NCBI GenBank assembly: GCA_025765615.1
Contig: JAIVFJ010000100.1
Span: 173,402 to 237,401 of the forward strand
DNA from: Zopfochytrium polystomum
Lineage: Eukaryota > Chytridiomycota > Chytridiomycetes > Chytridiales > Chytridiaceae
Direction: 5' to 3'
Length of the DNA stretch: 64,000 bases
Below are positions 42,896 to 55,309 of the stretch, in pieces (position 1 is the stretch's first letter; each line of letters opens with the position of its first letter). A program made the translations under genes and the position numbers. Under the pieces are notes generated by a model. It searched no databases. It worked only from the letters and a program-made list of their open reading frames with translations, and was not told the DNA's origin.

Positions 42896-43202
42896 GTGGC
42901 GGCAGCGGTTGTGTAGCGGCGAGCGCAGGAGACGAAACGATGAAGGTCAGAGCCAGTCGAAGCGCGTTGCGGGCTGGATAGGCGGGGATGCGGGATCGTC
43001 CGAGTGTGTGGCGGCGCGGCCAAGGGAACGCGTACGGTAGCGATTCGGGATGCGACGATCTGGCGCAGCGCCAGGAACATTCAACGGCCAAAAAGAAAGA
43101 AAGACAGGGAGAGTGAAGGAGGGATTGTCAAACAACGAATGACCCCGCACCACTTGGTCTTCTTTATTCCAACCACACTGTACTACGGGGCAGCAGCAGC
43201 AT

Positions 43203-44829
43203 TCACCGCAACCTCTTGAAAAGGCCCCAAAGTGGTGACACCTGCACGGAATAGTGCCGGGCGTGAGCGAAAAAAACAGCTTTGGCCCGCAAAGAAGGGA
43301 CGTCTTACCTCTTTGCAGTCGGACTTTTCCCGAATCTCCAAAGCCTCCGGCATCCACTCGGTGATCTTTGCGATGCGATTCTCGTGCGACGGGTGCGTGC
43401 TCAGGTACTCCATCTGCCGCTCCCCGCCGTCGGCAACTTTCATGTTCTGCGACGCGTGTGGTCCCACAGCTTAGCAGGACGGGATAGAGAAACAAAAAAT
43501 CCTGCTGAAAAACGCATACCTCCCACATCCGGATTGCCGCGCGCGGATCGTAGCACGCCTGAGCCATCAGTTTCAGCCCAATGAGGTCCGCTTCGCTTTC
43601 GCACAGCCGAGAGAACGGCATCTAGCAGAAAGAGTCAGTCGCGATTAGCACCTCAAACCACCCATTTAACACCCACCATGACGCCCAGCTCCATGAAGAG
43701 ACGGTTGAATATGAACCCGGGGTCGAAAAAGAACGACAGCAAGATCTGTCCCAGAACGATGACTTTTACCCAACTCATCTTCTCAGCCGAGTGCCGCGCC
43801 ACTTGGTGGGCGATCTCGTGGCCCAGCACGGCGGCGAGCCCGTTTTCGTCGCCGACCACGGGGAGGATGCCCGTGAAGACGAACACTTTGCCGCCGGGGA
43901 GGACAAAGGCGTTGCGTTGCGGGTAGTCGATGAGGTGGACCTCCCACTCGAGGTCGGTCATGCCGCTGACTTGGGGGGGTACGGTGTTCAGCTCAGCAAC
44001 GGCGGTGGTTGTTTCGAACGTGGAAGCGAAAGGTACCTCTGATAATGTTGCCCGCCACTCGCTGGACGAATCGACTTAGGGGGTGAGTGACTGGAACAAT
44101 TCTGCTTCCAAACTGGGCCATGATCTCCTCGTACGCTTGCTTCGACAGCATGTCTTCCTGCGAAAGCGTTTGGCCACGTTAGAGGCCGCCCTCGACAGAA
44201 ATCCAACGAGCGAGCGGCAAACTGATACCTCGTACTTTGAAATGTCCATGTATCGTGTTCGACCGCTCATTGGAACCACTTCAAGATGCCTTGTTGGAGG
44301 GCGTGAGCGTCTGAACGGCGGAAAAACAGCAGCCTGCCACTTACGTTACATAGTAGATCCCGGCAACCCCGCCAACGCCTGCAGCGTAGAACCAAAACTT
44401 TGGTCTCCGGTAAAACGGGGCTGTTCACGCAAGCGGTGCGGGGTGAGAAATGCGGATAAGAATCGAACGCAATACCAACGACCCCTCACGTTGCCTGCTC
44501 GCAAAGTACTCGTAGCCGTTTCTGTTGTTCGAGCTCTGGTCGAAACGGGTGACGGGAAGGGATGAGGGCGGCGGTGGTTGCCTCCATTCGGATCTGGCTC
44601 GTGAGGAGGAGACGCGGGAGGACCGGGAGGGCGAAGCGAAGGAGCGGGAGAGGGTGTTGAGAAGGGGCGATCTGCTGGGTGGTGGTAGGGCGGGGGCCAA
44701 CGAGGTTGGGACGCGGCTTGAAGGATCCAGCAGCGATCGCGAGCGCGCAGGGCCGTGCCACGGATGCGGCGATGCGGCCGCGAAGATTCTGCGGAGAGAT
44801 CGCCGTGCGATCGTGATCGTCGTCGTCAT
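43203..44829 (-). CDS. OMA1: OMA1-like mitochondrial M48 metalloprotease
   Basis: Eight exons (44490-44829, 44345-44420, 44229-44289, 44037-44157, 43677-43969, 43520-43621, 43309-43446, 43203-43241) total 1170 nt, 389 aa. OMA1 is a zinc protease of the inner mitochondrial membrane for quality control and stress signalling. Evidence: a long Arg/Ser/Pro-rich N-terminus fitting a mitochondrial presequence, then a transmembrane span WFYAAGVGGVAGIYYVT. The zinc motif follows in VLGHEIAHQVARHSAEKMS (HExxH), and the third ligand in ESEADLIGLKLMAQACYDP. HPSHENRIAKITEWMPEA is near the C-terminus. Splice sites keep the frame throughout. The gene precedes PUS7 on the same strand. Confidence 0.93.
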
Positions 44830-44974
44830 CGTCGCCGGCTGGGCTCGTCGAACGGAGTCGAAGGTTCGGACGGGCAACACTTTTGGGCGGCGTATTTATT
44901 GTTCGATGTTAAATAGATTCCCATCAGCCCTGCAACATTTTCTGATTCACTCTGATTTCATCGCTAGTCCCGAC

Positions 44975-45465
44975 TCGCCCCGTGTACCCACCCAACACCG
45001 TGATAGTTTTGAACAACCTCCTTGATCCACTGGGGTTCACCGTCGAGTCGACGTAGTCCGTCTGCATTCTTATACAGGCGTCAACGACGGGCGTCCCATA
45101 TTTCGCCTGTTTTGTAGTTTCAGAACGCGATCATCCAACACAAATCGGTAAAAGTCGTACACGTACCACGGTCGATGATAATCACTTTTGTTTGAGACGC
45201 AACTGCGTCAATGGACGCTTGGTCTGCAGTATCAGCTATGAGGATAGGGACGGTTGCAGCCGAAGGACCGACTCGCTCCACCAGTTGGTCACGAATATCA
45301 GCTAGTTTCGACTGGGAGCGGCCCGCCATGGCGACTCTCAAATCCTACAGGGGAATGGGCGGGTGGGATTAGGGTTCCCAACAATCCAGCAAGACTTACT
45401 TTTGGGCCATTTTCCAGCAGTACTCAACAAACAAGTCGGCAGGAACCCCGTGGCGCCATTTCAAT
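44975..45465 (-). pseudogene. SCCPDH-like (saccharopine dehydrogenase-like) fragment
   Basis: Recognisable pieces on the minus strand, in family order: GATGF (about 45447), VEYCWKMAQK, an intron (gtaagt..tgtag), DLRVAMAGRSQSKLADIRDQ, VPILIADTADQASIDAVASQ, TKVII, a displaced STVG, an intron, AKYGTPVVDACIRMQTDYVD, and a displaced GEPQWIKEVVQNYHG. The family's Rossmann GATGFTG and AGRS motifs are clear. However, at least three single-base frame changes separate the pieces and the C-terminal two thirds (over 250 residues) are missing. It is most likely a dead fragment. Sequencing indels could explain part, but not the truncation. Confidence 0.7.
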
Positions 45466-45702
45466 CGAGGAAAAGGGGATAGGCCGCGTTGAATAACCGT
45501 TGATCAGGCAACGCAGTGAGTTAAGGTAAAGTGTCTTACAATACTGGGCAAGAATAAAAGGGTAAGTATTGAACCTGCAGTTACGCCCTGTCCTTTTCAT
45601 CTCACCTACGACATCGGAGGGTTTGATTGGGATCGGCCAAAACCAGCCTTGTCACCTTGCACTTCCTGAAGAAACTTGTCCGCCAGTGGCACATCGCAAC
45701 CA

Positions 45703-45779
45703 ATGAACCCGACTGGGAACGGCTCATCCGACCCAAATGCTCTGGCCGCACTGCACGCCGTACGCCAATTCCAGCTGCT

Positions 45780-45824
<45 letters not shown>

Positions 45825-46560
45825 GCAGATGAAGATATCGGATAAGGATCGCCAGAAATTCGTTGATCTTTTGTGAGTGATCGCCTCGCAAATGGAACCG
45901 ATCTGCCAACATTCTTCCAGGTTTCAGACTCTCCGACTGAGTGGACCGAACGACCCAGAGGACAATCTTCGCACTGCCGCGCGATACGTTGAACTGGCCG
46001 TGTACAAAATAAACCCATCAAAGGTTGCTCTTTGCCTGCTCGCCTCGGTTGTGGCATATTTAACAGACACTAATTCCAAAGGAAGAGTATATGAAGAACG
46101 CCACACAACGACTCAGGAACATTGAAGACAGAATGGTCGCAAAGGGCATCAACAATTCCAATGCAGGCGGGACTCAGTCGCCAGGAATGGGAACGCCCCC
46201 AGGATCCGGTCAACCGCAATTTGCAATGGGAGGCCAGCCAGACGCTGTGCAGCCTACCAACGCACAGCTCAACGCATTTCTTAGGCTGAATGCAACTCGA
46301 AAACTGCAAGAGTTGCCCGAAATATCCTATCCCGCATTCTTTGCCGCTCTTCAAAAGCAGCAGCCGCAGAATGCGGCGCAGGCATCCCACAACCAACTTC
46401 AACAACATCAGCAGCAACTGCCTCACCTTCAGCAACAGCAACAGCAACACCAACTGAATGCGGTTGCGGCCTCCGTTGCTGAAACACCAACGCCTGCACC
46501 TGTTCAGACACCGCCGGTTCCGCCGACCCCGACGCCAGCACCTGCCCAATCGCCCACCAG
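45703..46560 (+). CDS. Mediator tail subunit Med15-like (KIX, Gln-rich)
   Basis: Exons: to 45872, 45921-46023 and from 46082. After a (CAG)n-encoded poly-Gln tract of about 17 residues comes ISDKDRQKFVDLLFQTLRLS, with PEDNLRTAARYVELAVYKIN and SKEEYMKNATQRLRNIED. These are the three helices of a Med15/Gal11-type KIX domain, which binds transcription activators. A Gly/Pro/Gln-rich region with further poly-Gln tracts follows. The first ATG in frame is 45703 (MNPTG), but the open frame runs upstream, so an earlier exon is possible. The 3' end is uncertain: a pyrimidine-rich stretch at 46580-46715 looks like an intron leading to 46722. Confidence 0.7.
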
Positions 46561-46721
46561 TAGTGTTGAACCTCCTCCCTTTTTACGCACATTGCTGCCT
46601 GCGTTCTATCTTTCCTTCTTCCTTTCTTTTTTGTTTGTTTTTCTTGATTTTGCTTCTTTTTCAATTTCTTCGATCACTCCTCTCTTTCTTTCTTTGCTTT
46701 TTTCTTTTTTCGTGCAACAAC

Positions 46722-47145
46722 AGATAAGATAGGGTGGGTTGTTGGTGGCGGCCCAGGCCGGCACGTTCCTATACCAGCGCAGCCCTTCAAACTGAGGGGG
46801 TCCTTTTGAATGGACGCAGAACATACAGGAGTGCCGACGGGTGGGTGTAACACAGGCGAGTGCCAGTGTGCGGTTTGAGGTTTCGGGATCATCAAGGAGA
46901 GGCGACGATCCTGCGCAGTTCTTCGCCTTGTGCCTGGTCCTTGATCCTTCCGTCGGCAGATTCTCTCGTGGGATGGTGCACGCTGTTTGTTCAGAAGAAT
47001 CTCGCCTTCGACGAATTTATGAAATTGGACCTGGAGGCTCGCGAACGGGGCCGCATGCGCCAGCGCTCACTTTATTTTCCACAACTCCGCCTTTCGGATC
47101 AGGATGAAGAGCAGTGGACGACAGACCCGCTCAAATACATTCAAT
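46722..47145 (+). CDS. Unresolved 3' exons, perhaps of the Med15-like gene
   Basis: After acceptor caacaacag (46721) the frame gives KIGWVVGGGPGRHVPIPAQP. Further on come RFEVSGSSRRGDDPAQFFAL and finally KNLAFDEFMKLDLEARERGR, then RSLYFPQLRLSDQDEEQWTT to a TGA at 47145. These look like true coding exons by composition, but I could not fix the junctions between them and do not recognise a domain. Same strand and 160 bp after the Med15-like part, so a common gene is the simplest view. Confidence 0.4.
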
Positions 47146-47228
47146 GAAATTGGAGAACCCTCTGAAGAAGACAAAGTCAACCCCGGAGCGGCTGCCCAGC
47201 ATAGTTCCTCACCACTACAATCTCGACC

Positions 47229-50200
47229 TCACAGGCTCTCGATAACGCTGAGGTCTGACAGGTCAAAGTCGCCTTCGTGGTGGTCGTCGTCGTGGTCGCG
47301 GTCGAAGCCGGCCCGCCGGCTGCCCGCCAAGCCGTCATTCTTCACCTGCTTTCCTCCTCCTCCTCCGCCCCAGCCGCCGCCGCTGCCGCTCTTCGCCTCG
47401 TTGAAGCCTGCCCGAAGAGGCTGGCGCGCCGGTGCGGCTTCTGCAACATATGTCAAAAGAGGCTCAGAACGAAGAGAACAGCCCCTCCCCCACCACACTC
47501 AGCGTCAAGAGCAAGAAAAGACCCGACGGTTACCTATCCTCCGCGGGCCCGGTGCGCTGGCCTGCTGCTTGCTTGGACCGCTCGAATGCCCGCCCGCGCG
47601 TGGGCGGTCGTCAAACGAGCCGTCCGAGTCCGAAAAATTCTCGAGCAGGTCGGTGATTCCGGTGTCGCTGTCCTTGTCGTGGTGGTGGTCCGTTGACTTT
47701 TTGTGCGCGCCCCTGTTATGTTCGAGCAGGAAACAAGAGGGTTTTTGCACTAAGCCCCACGCCTCCAACAACACGGAAGAAAAAGAAAAAAAAAAATGAA
47801 GACGAAATGCACGCGATTTTTGTTACCCCAGCTGCGGCAGCCGCGCGGTCCTCGGCGGCGGCGGCGCCACAAGGAACTGCCTCTCCTGTCCACGATCAGC
47901 CTGCGGTGCCCCGCGTGCCCTCGCACCGCCGCCGCCGCCGTCACGGTCGTCGTCCCAATCGTCAAAGTCCGACACGTCCGACAGCTCCGACACCTCAAAG
48001 TCCTCGGACGGCTGGTGGCGGCGGGCCCGGTTCTCCCTCCCTCCCGCGGACAGATCCGTGACGGACGTGACGTCGTCGCGGCCGCCGTCGTTCTGCGGCG
48101 ACCGCGCGCGCGACAACGCCTCCTTCGTCTGCACCTGCCGCACGACGGGCCGCGGCGACCGGTCCTCGTCCTCGTCGTCGTCGTCGCGGCTCCGTCCAAC
48201 GACGATCTGCCGTGGCGCCGCGGCGGCGGCGACCGGCGCGAGTCGGGCGCGCTGCGGCGGGCGCGTGCGGTCGGCGTCGTCCTCGTCGGACTCTTCCTGG
48301 ATGGTGCCGGTGCTTCTCAGACCGACGGGGGCGGCGGCGACGGCGACGGTGGCGAGCAAGGGCTTGGCGGATCTGCGCGGGTCGTCGACGTCTGGGCGGG
48401 ATCGCGGGGGGTCGACTGCCGTCGCTGCCGTCGCCGTCGTCGTTGTCGCCGCGACTTTGGGCAGCAGCGGCGGTGGTTGCGCGCGCGGCGGCGGCGACGG
48501 AGTTCTGGAGCCGCTGCGGTCGCTGAGCGAGGCGTCGGACGCAGATGCGTCCGAGTCGCTGTACCTCTCTCTCGATCGCTGCTGGTTTTGTTTTGTCCTC
48601 GCGTGATCGCGCTCCTCCAGTCTTGTGCGAGAGCCACGGTTACTCGGCGGGTCGTCGCGAGCCGGGCGTTGGCGCGGGTCGCCATCCTCCGAGCCAGAAG
48701 CCGACGGGGTCGCGCTTTCGTCGTCGTCTTCCCCGTCGTCGTCATCACTACCCTTGTCCATGGACGCGGACGAGCTTTTCCGGCTTGATTTCTTGTGCTG
48801 TTGGGGTTTGGCCTGGGTCGATTGAGCGTGCTGCGATAGCAGGGACGAGGTGGAGTTTCTCGCGAGCCCGACCATTCCCATGACGCTTTGCAGCCCGCTC
48901 TTTAGCGATTCCCCGACGACTTTGAGCGGCGACTGCGGAACGGGGAGCGGCTGGCGGAAAGGGTCTGAGGACCGGTTGTCCAGATTGGTGGACGAGCTGA
49001 CGCTGCAAAAGACAGGAGCGCGGTTCAACCACTAATTATTTTTGATGCGGGGCTTACCTTGGCCTGAACGATTTTTTGGTGGACCGGCTGCTTTCAGACT
49101 CAGATGTGTCGGAGTCGTCGTCCGACTCGGTACCGTCCGGGGAGGCTGTCTTGCGAGCGCGCAGCGGCGGGGGCATTTCCGCGAACCGGAGATGCGCTCG
49201 AGGGCCGGGGGGGGGGGGGACTCAATATAACGCCGGTAGTCTGCGTTTTAGGAGGAACGGGAGCAGGGCGTGCCGGGGCCGACAGCGAGCGGTACGGTCG
49301 AGTCGGCGATTTGTCGATGGAGGTGACTTTTGCAACGGTTTCCGCGCCTGAGTATCCCCCATTTGTGAGGAGTGAGATCTCCGCGGGAAAAAACCAACGA
49401 ACGAGGACTTTGCGTCTTACCCAATGCGTGGAGGCTCTTCGAAAGCCGCTCTCGTCCGTCGCTTTTCGGCTTCTCCGCTTTCAATCTCCGACCGACTTTT
49501 TTCTTGGACGCGGCTTCCCTTTTCTCGCTCGGGGTCTTTGGGGTGGTAGGCTCGGGCGCAGGGGCCGCGGTGGGCTTAAAGTGTGTCGCCACCAGCGTTT
49601 GAATCTCGTGTTCAATGTGATTCTTGAGTTGCTTGAAGAGCGGGTTGTTCATCTCTTTGATTCTGGTCTCGCTCGTCAGCGCGATGGTCTGCTGCTTCAT
49701 CGTAGCCTCCCAGTACTCGGACCCCGCAGCCGTCGCAACGTTTCTAGCGTCGATTTCGCGTTGGATATTCGCCTCGATGGTGCCGCGCATTTGAGTGAAC
49801 GCGGTGGGCGAGTGCGATGAAACACTCTTTATGAGTGGATTCGGTGTTGACGCTGAAGGTTCTGCTGTTCAGGCAAGCAATCGTAAAAAAAAAAAAAAAA
49901 ATTGCAACTCACTGCTCTGAAGTTTCAGCAACTTTAGGCACTTGTTCCAATCCAGCGGCTCCGCCCGACTCTTCCCCGATTCCGGCTTTTGCTGTGCCTT
50001 TTCCACATCAGCTTTTTCCATCGGTTCTACCGGCGCTTCTTTCTTGGCTGCATCGACCTGCTGCGCGGCCTTTTCTGGCGCTGCTGGATTCTGCCCTGTC
50101 CCATCAGAGGATTGACCCTTTGCCGGGGTGACCTCCACAAACGCGGTCTTGATCTCTGGAGGCCTCGAGGCAGCCTTGGGGCTGACAGCCGACAACGGAA

Positions 50201-53045
50201 CATCGTCGTCGTCCTCCTTGCGGGAATCTTTCCCGCCTTGAGGAGCCGGATTTTTCTGCAGTTGAAGAAGGACAAAGTTAAGAACCACAATTCCTCGCCT
50301 TCTCGACCGCAAACTCTCCCCACCCATCTTACTTTATCGATCCGATCCGCAGACCCGGCCCTCTCGCTCTTCACCCCGCCGGCTTTCGCCTTGAGGCTCT
50401 CGAGCGCCGCCGCCAGCTCCGCGTCCCTCTTCTCGCTGACCCCTCGCGCGTCGAGGACGGCCTCCTGCAGGACTGCGATCTGGTTCATGGCCTGGGCGAG
50501 TTTGGTCTCTAGTTCTTGCGCTGTGCGGGACTGAGGGAGGTCGGGGGTTGGGGGTGCGAGACGGATAACCGATGCGGAATCAGATAAACAGGGGGGGGGG
50601 GGGAGGGGTTTACCGTGCTTCCATCCTTCATCCCGTTCCGTATGGCCGCGATTTCAGCTTCCATCTGCTCCTTGACGGCGATGATTGCGGTTTCCGAGGC
50701 GCTGGGCCGGCTGGGCTGGGGCTCGTCGTCCTCCAGCGTGCCGAGGCGGGAGCGCGCTTCAATTTTTCTCGACTTTTGATAGTCTAGTTTAGTCGATTTT
50801 GCGAAAGGTGGCTACTGCTTTGGAAAGAGCTCACCACCATAACCTCCAGGGCCTCCTTTTGTTCCAAAAACGCTGCCCGCTCTTCGTCGAGCTGTCGGTG
50901 AACCGTGGCCTGTCGAAATAGAGAGTGGGTTGTGAAACACCAAAATTCGTTTAGAGAGTTGGAAAGAAAAATGGCATGAAAAGGAGCAGACAGTCCAAAC
51001 CCTCAGTTCCTGCATTTCAAACTGCTCTCGGATTCTCTCAGCCTCGTACTTTCCTTTCAACTCTGCCTGGATGTAAAGACACGATAACAAACAAAATTGC
51101 GATGCGCAGACCAACGACGTGCCACAAAAATCAGTATCCCAATCCTCAAGCGCACTCCATCGTGCGGTAAAAAAAACCCCCCGCCCAACCACAAAGAGAA
51201 CAAAACATACCTCTTGCGCCTTCAACCGCCGCTCCATCCGCTCCTGGACCTCTTCCCGCACGGCCCTCTCCGTCTCCGCGATCCTCGCAGCCATCTTTTC
51301 AACCGCCTCCGTCAGCGCCGCGATCGTCTCCGAGCCGGCGGCCGGCGGCGGCGGCTCCTGCTGCTGCTGCGTCGACGCCGTCGCCTGCGGCTCAGTGTTC
51401 GACGCAGGCTGCGCGGGTGGGGGTTGCGCTGCTGGCGGGGATGCGGCGGTGGCGGCGGCGGCGGCGAGGAGCTGCTGGAGCTGGGCTTGCAGGAGCAGGT
51501 CTGTGACGGAGGTGGATCGTGCGGCGGTGGTTGCGGGGACGGAGCGGAGTTCCGAGGGGAAGGGTCGAAGCGGAGTAGGTTGTGGGACGAAAGCGTCGTT
51601 TTCAGGGGGTGGAGAGGCTGCGAAAGATACGCAAGGTGAGCACGGTGTAGTGTTGGGCCATCTTTTTTTTTTTTTTAAGCAGCCTCACCCGGTGGGCGGT
51701 ACGATTCCGGATGCCGCCGCTTAACGTGGCTGTCAAGATAAAACGGGGCCTTGAAGACTTTTGGGGCAGTAAAGGCATCGCTGAGGAAAAACGTAAGGAA
51801 GTTTGGCGAGGACAATTGTCAAACGAGAATCGGATCCGAGGTGCACAAAAAAACGAACGTGGTACGTCGCCGCGACGGGAACATCGCAGCCCGGTGCGCC
51901 AGGAACTTTTGCCATGAGCTGGTACGCGTACAGAGTCTTCCTAAGCGTTCGGTTCTCCTTTTTCAGCGCGCTAATCTCTGTGGCCTGCGCTCCAGAAAAG
52001 ATTCAAATATGTGAAGGATTGGAAGTGCCAAACATGAGTTCAAGGAGAGAAAGATCTCCAACAGCACGCTTCACCTGTCGCTCAAATTTGTCCGTAACGA
52101 CATCCAGCTTCTCCTCAACAGCGTCGAGGTCTGCGATCAGTTCAGATCTTTGGTCCGCAAGGTAGTCCTGTTTGATTCTTCACGATCAACAGAGATGCTG
52201 AAATTTCCACTAAACGAAACAAAAAGTAGTGTACCTGAGAATGAAGAAGGTACTCGATGATCAGCTGTGCAGTCTTGTACAGTTTCAAAAAGTTTGGGTC
52301 CACGTAGCGCACGTCTGTGTAATTTCAAAAACAACTCAGACGAATACAATGGACGTCACAAAACGGACCTTCGGCATCCACGTCGCAAAACGTAATGTTC
52401 TCAATGACCTCTTGCAGCGCTTCAATGTCGACCTTGACCCACAAAAAAATCACATCAAGACGATAACAGAAAGGCCGGATCATCCATCACGCTCGTCCTT
52501 ACCTCGCGCTGGATCCTTTCCAGCTGCACGCTCGCGAGCATGCGCCAGTCCAGCCGCTCGGTTCGCTTCTTGAAAAAGAAACCGGCCACCGCCGCCGCCG
52601 AATCCCCACGACCTTCGGTCCTGCGCGATCCGCCGCCGCCACTGTCATCGTAGACATCGTTGCGGCGCTGCGAACGCGTGGGCGGGGACGATCGGCGGGG
52701 CGGGCGGGTTGGGGCGGGGGTGAGATCGGCGGCGGCGGCGGGGGCCTGGCGGTGGAGGGGGTGGTGGTGGTGGTAGCGGTCGCGGGTGGAGGAGAGACGC
52801 GGGGCGGGGTGGTGTTGGTGGTGCGACGAGCGGGACGGGTTTGCGGCAGGCCCCCAGGGGCCGGTGGACGACGACGAATGCGCGGCGCTCGGGCGCGAGT
52901 AGCGGGGGTGGGGGCCGTCGGGGGCTGCTGCTGAGGCGCGCGAGGCGCGTGAGATGCGTGAGTCGTGCAGCGTCGGCAGCGGCGGCGGCGGCGATGTCGA
53001 TGACGAGGTTGATGGCCGCGGCGGCCACGCGCTGGCGCTGTCCAT
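47229..53045 (-). CDS. DZIP1: DZIP1-like cilium assembly protein
   Basis: A large multi-exon minus-strand gene from ATG 53045 (MDSASAWPPRPSTSSST). After a Ser/Pro/His-rich N-terminus comes FFFKKRTERLDWRMLASVQL, the DZIP1 signature. DPNFLKLYKTAQLIIEYLLH, DYLADQRSELIADLDAVEEK and a C2H2 finger (CLYCPK then KAPFYLDSHVKRRHPE, about 51770-51710) follow. Next are long coiled-coil exons (EEVQERMERRLKAQE, KGKYEAERIREQFEMQELR, EAVLDARGVSEKRDAELAAA), a conserved helical region (MRGTIEANIQREIDARNVAT, NPLFKQLKNHIEHEIQTLV) and an acidic, low-complexity tail to the stop at 47229. DZIP1 organises the basal body and transition zone of cilia. The finger is split by a one-base frame change, and exon ends are only approximate. 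Confidence 0.85.
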
Positions 53046-53379
53046 ACTGATCGGCAATGAGCGTTTGCCGTGTGTAAACAAACAAATGTGTGTGTTTTTC
53101 GACAATTACAGTCATACTACTGATGAATGGGTTCACAGAGACAGGGGGTAAAAAAGAAAAAAAGAAAAAAAAAAAAAGAAAAAAAAAAAAAGGAAAGGAA
53201 AGCAAAGAGCTACAATGTAACATAAGCATGACATACATAAATACGCCCAACTAAGTATGTAAAAGACTCGCGAAGACGACGCTCGCGCTCGTCGCTGCCC
53301 CGTGCCTCGGCAGGGCGCGGGAGCAGAGGGCTGGGGCTGTGGATACCCCACCTTAGGACGCGCAAAACAGAAAACATCT

Positions 53380-55107
53380 TCACAGCATAAATGTGATCAG
53401 AAAGGCAGATAACGCCGCCCATGTTGCAAGAGAGTCGCCCTGACCGGCGCGGCATCGTCTGTCGGCCATGTTCTTGGACGGCGGGGCGACCTGGGCTGAC
53501 GTCGAGCCCGAACCCGAAGCGCGGGTCCGAGGCGTTGTTGGAGTCACCGTAGCCGAGACGTTGCCTCCCGCGGTAGCGAGACGACCGGCCGCCATGAGAG
53601 GCTGGAGGGCGACTTTGATACCCGCCAGGACTGACGGATCCCAAGAGACTCGAAAGTCGCGGTACATGTTGTCTTCGACCTACAAGTTATTGTCCTCAAA
53701 GTATCAGCATTTGTATCCGAAAGAAGAAACGCACCTTTTATATTCGAAAACAAATGCCATCTTGAACAGAGGATGCGCATCGAGGAACACTGGATCGAAA
53801 ACTTGCGCCCAGTACGCCTGTCGATTATCAAAATGGAATGAGACTTGGGTTTAGTAACCAAGTGTAGGCAAGCTATCCATCTCACTCTCTGTGCCTCTTC
53901 TTGAGTAACGTTGTTCGCAAAACTCGGGCGTCCCTCCAGCGGCTCCTCCCAGCCGTAAGAGGCCTCGGAGAGAACAAAAGACTTGTTGTAAACGACGGCA
54001 TAGTTTTGATAAATAAATTCGATTTTCGAAGATATGTAGCCGCCCGTCACCGGCGCGTTGCCGGCGAGTCCCATCCAGGATGCTTTTGAGAGGAACGGAG
54101 TGTTATCAAAGCCCATTCTGAATGAAAGAAAGGGTGGAAAACGAGGTGGGCGTCAAAAAACAAAAAGCAAACATTTCCAATACTGCGACGTTCCAACCCA
54201 ATCCACAAACTCGGGTCCCGGCCAGAACGCGTTGCCGCCGCGGACGTTAAAGTCAAAGTTTGGCGACCAGACGATTTCGACGCTCGGAGCGACCCGTCTG
54301 ACGATGGCGCCCATGGTCTTCCAGTGCGCGATGAATTGGTCGGGCTGAAACGTGGTCGCGCATTAGCAACGCGTTTTTTGAAATTGGGGGGAGAGGGGGG
54401 GGGACGGGCCGGGGGCACTGACCTTGGCCCCGTATCTCATCCACTCGCCGTCCATTTCGGGCATGTAGCGGAGAAGCACTTCCGCCCCGTCGAATCCACG
54501 ATGCTCTGCAGCTTGCCCGCCATTTGCGTCACATCGTCCTCGGTGGGCCACACTGGGTTGTTTGGTGCATCCGCATCTGGGGTTCCCCGATGTACTCTGT
54601 GAGAGGCCTAAATCGCAGAAAAAGCGCAACTTACAGACAGTCATAAACACAGCCGCGTCGGTGCGGTCGTCCCACCGATCCGGCTGCAGGACGATCGGCT
54701 CGTCCGTCCACGGCGGGATGGACATGCGCATTTCGAACGCCGCGGCGTCGAACCCGAGGCGCTGGTTCCACTGTTTCGGGGAGTCCACGTCTTTGGGGAA
54801 CTCGCCCATGTTGAGCCACGCGCCGAACACAAACGGGCTCGGTGGAGACAGGGACGTTGAGGGGGGGTGTGGTTGTTGGTGAGGGTGGTTGCGAGGACGA
54901 TGGGGAGGGCTGGGCGCAGGTGGATGCTGCTAAGAAGCCGGCGGCGCCTGCTGCCGCGACAATGAGCGTGAAGGTGATGATGCGGAGGTGCAGACGATCG
55001 ACGCGTCCACGTCGTGACCGCGGTGGCTGCTCTATTGCTATCATCGCTGGCGGGTGAGGGACGGCGCCGCTGCTGCTGGTGGGCTGGGGACATCGCGAGG
55101 TGGCCAT
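53380..55107 (-). CDS. GH26-like glycoside hydrolase A, membrane/GPI-anchored
   Basis: Minus-strand multi-exon gene. It starts MATSRCPQPTSSSG, with a hydrophobic segment IITFTLIVAAAGAAGFLAAS. The catalytic domain reads FGAWLNMGEFPKDVDSPKQW, RYMPEMDGEWMRYGAKPDQF (proposed acid/base Glu), VEIVWSPNFDF, FVDWVGTSQYW and KSFVLSEASYGWEEPLEG (proposed nucleophile Glu). YRDFRVSWDPSVLAGIKVAL comes near the end. This is the clan-A pattern of GH26 (beta-mannanase-like). The C-terminus is Ser/Thr-rich with a final hydrophobic stretch WAALSAFLITFML, a GPI-anchor-like signal. Two frame breaks are apparent, before FGAWLN (about 54840) and at DSTG/GAEVLL (about 54490). These could be sequencing indels or mutations. 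It probably acts at the cell surface on wall or plant polysaccharide. Confidence 0.65.
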
Positions 55108-55309
55108 GCCTTGAGAGAGTGAATTCGGTAGGTCCTGGTGGCGGAGGCGCGAAGACAAGGGCCAAACAAGCCCCCATTCCGAAGCGGGCCTCACAATCAA
55201 GTAGCAATGTTGCTAGGAAGGGGACCAAAGGAATGCATGTAACTTGTAAACGAAAGCCCAAATATGCCAGCCCAACTGAAGAACATAAAAAAGTAAAGGA
55301 CAAGCGTTA

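Noticed and set aside
47796..48788. Plus-strand frame of 330 codons rich in Arg/Val
   Set aside because: Antisense shadow of the acidic, Ser-rich DZIP1 tail. No domain, extreme composition.
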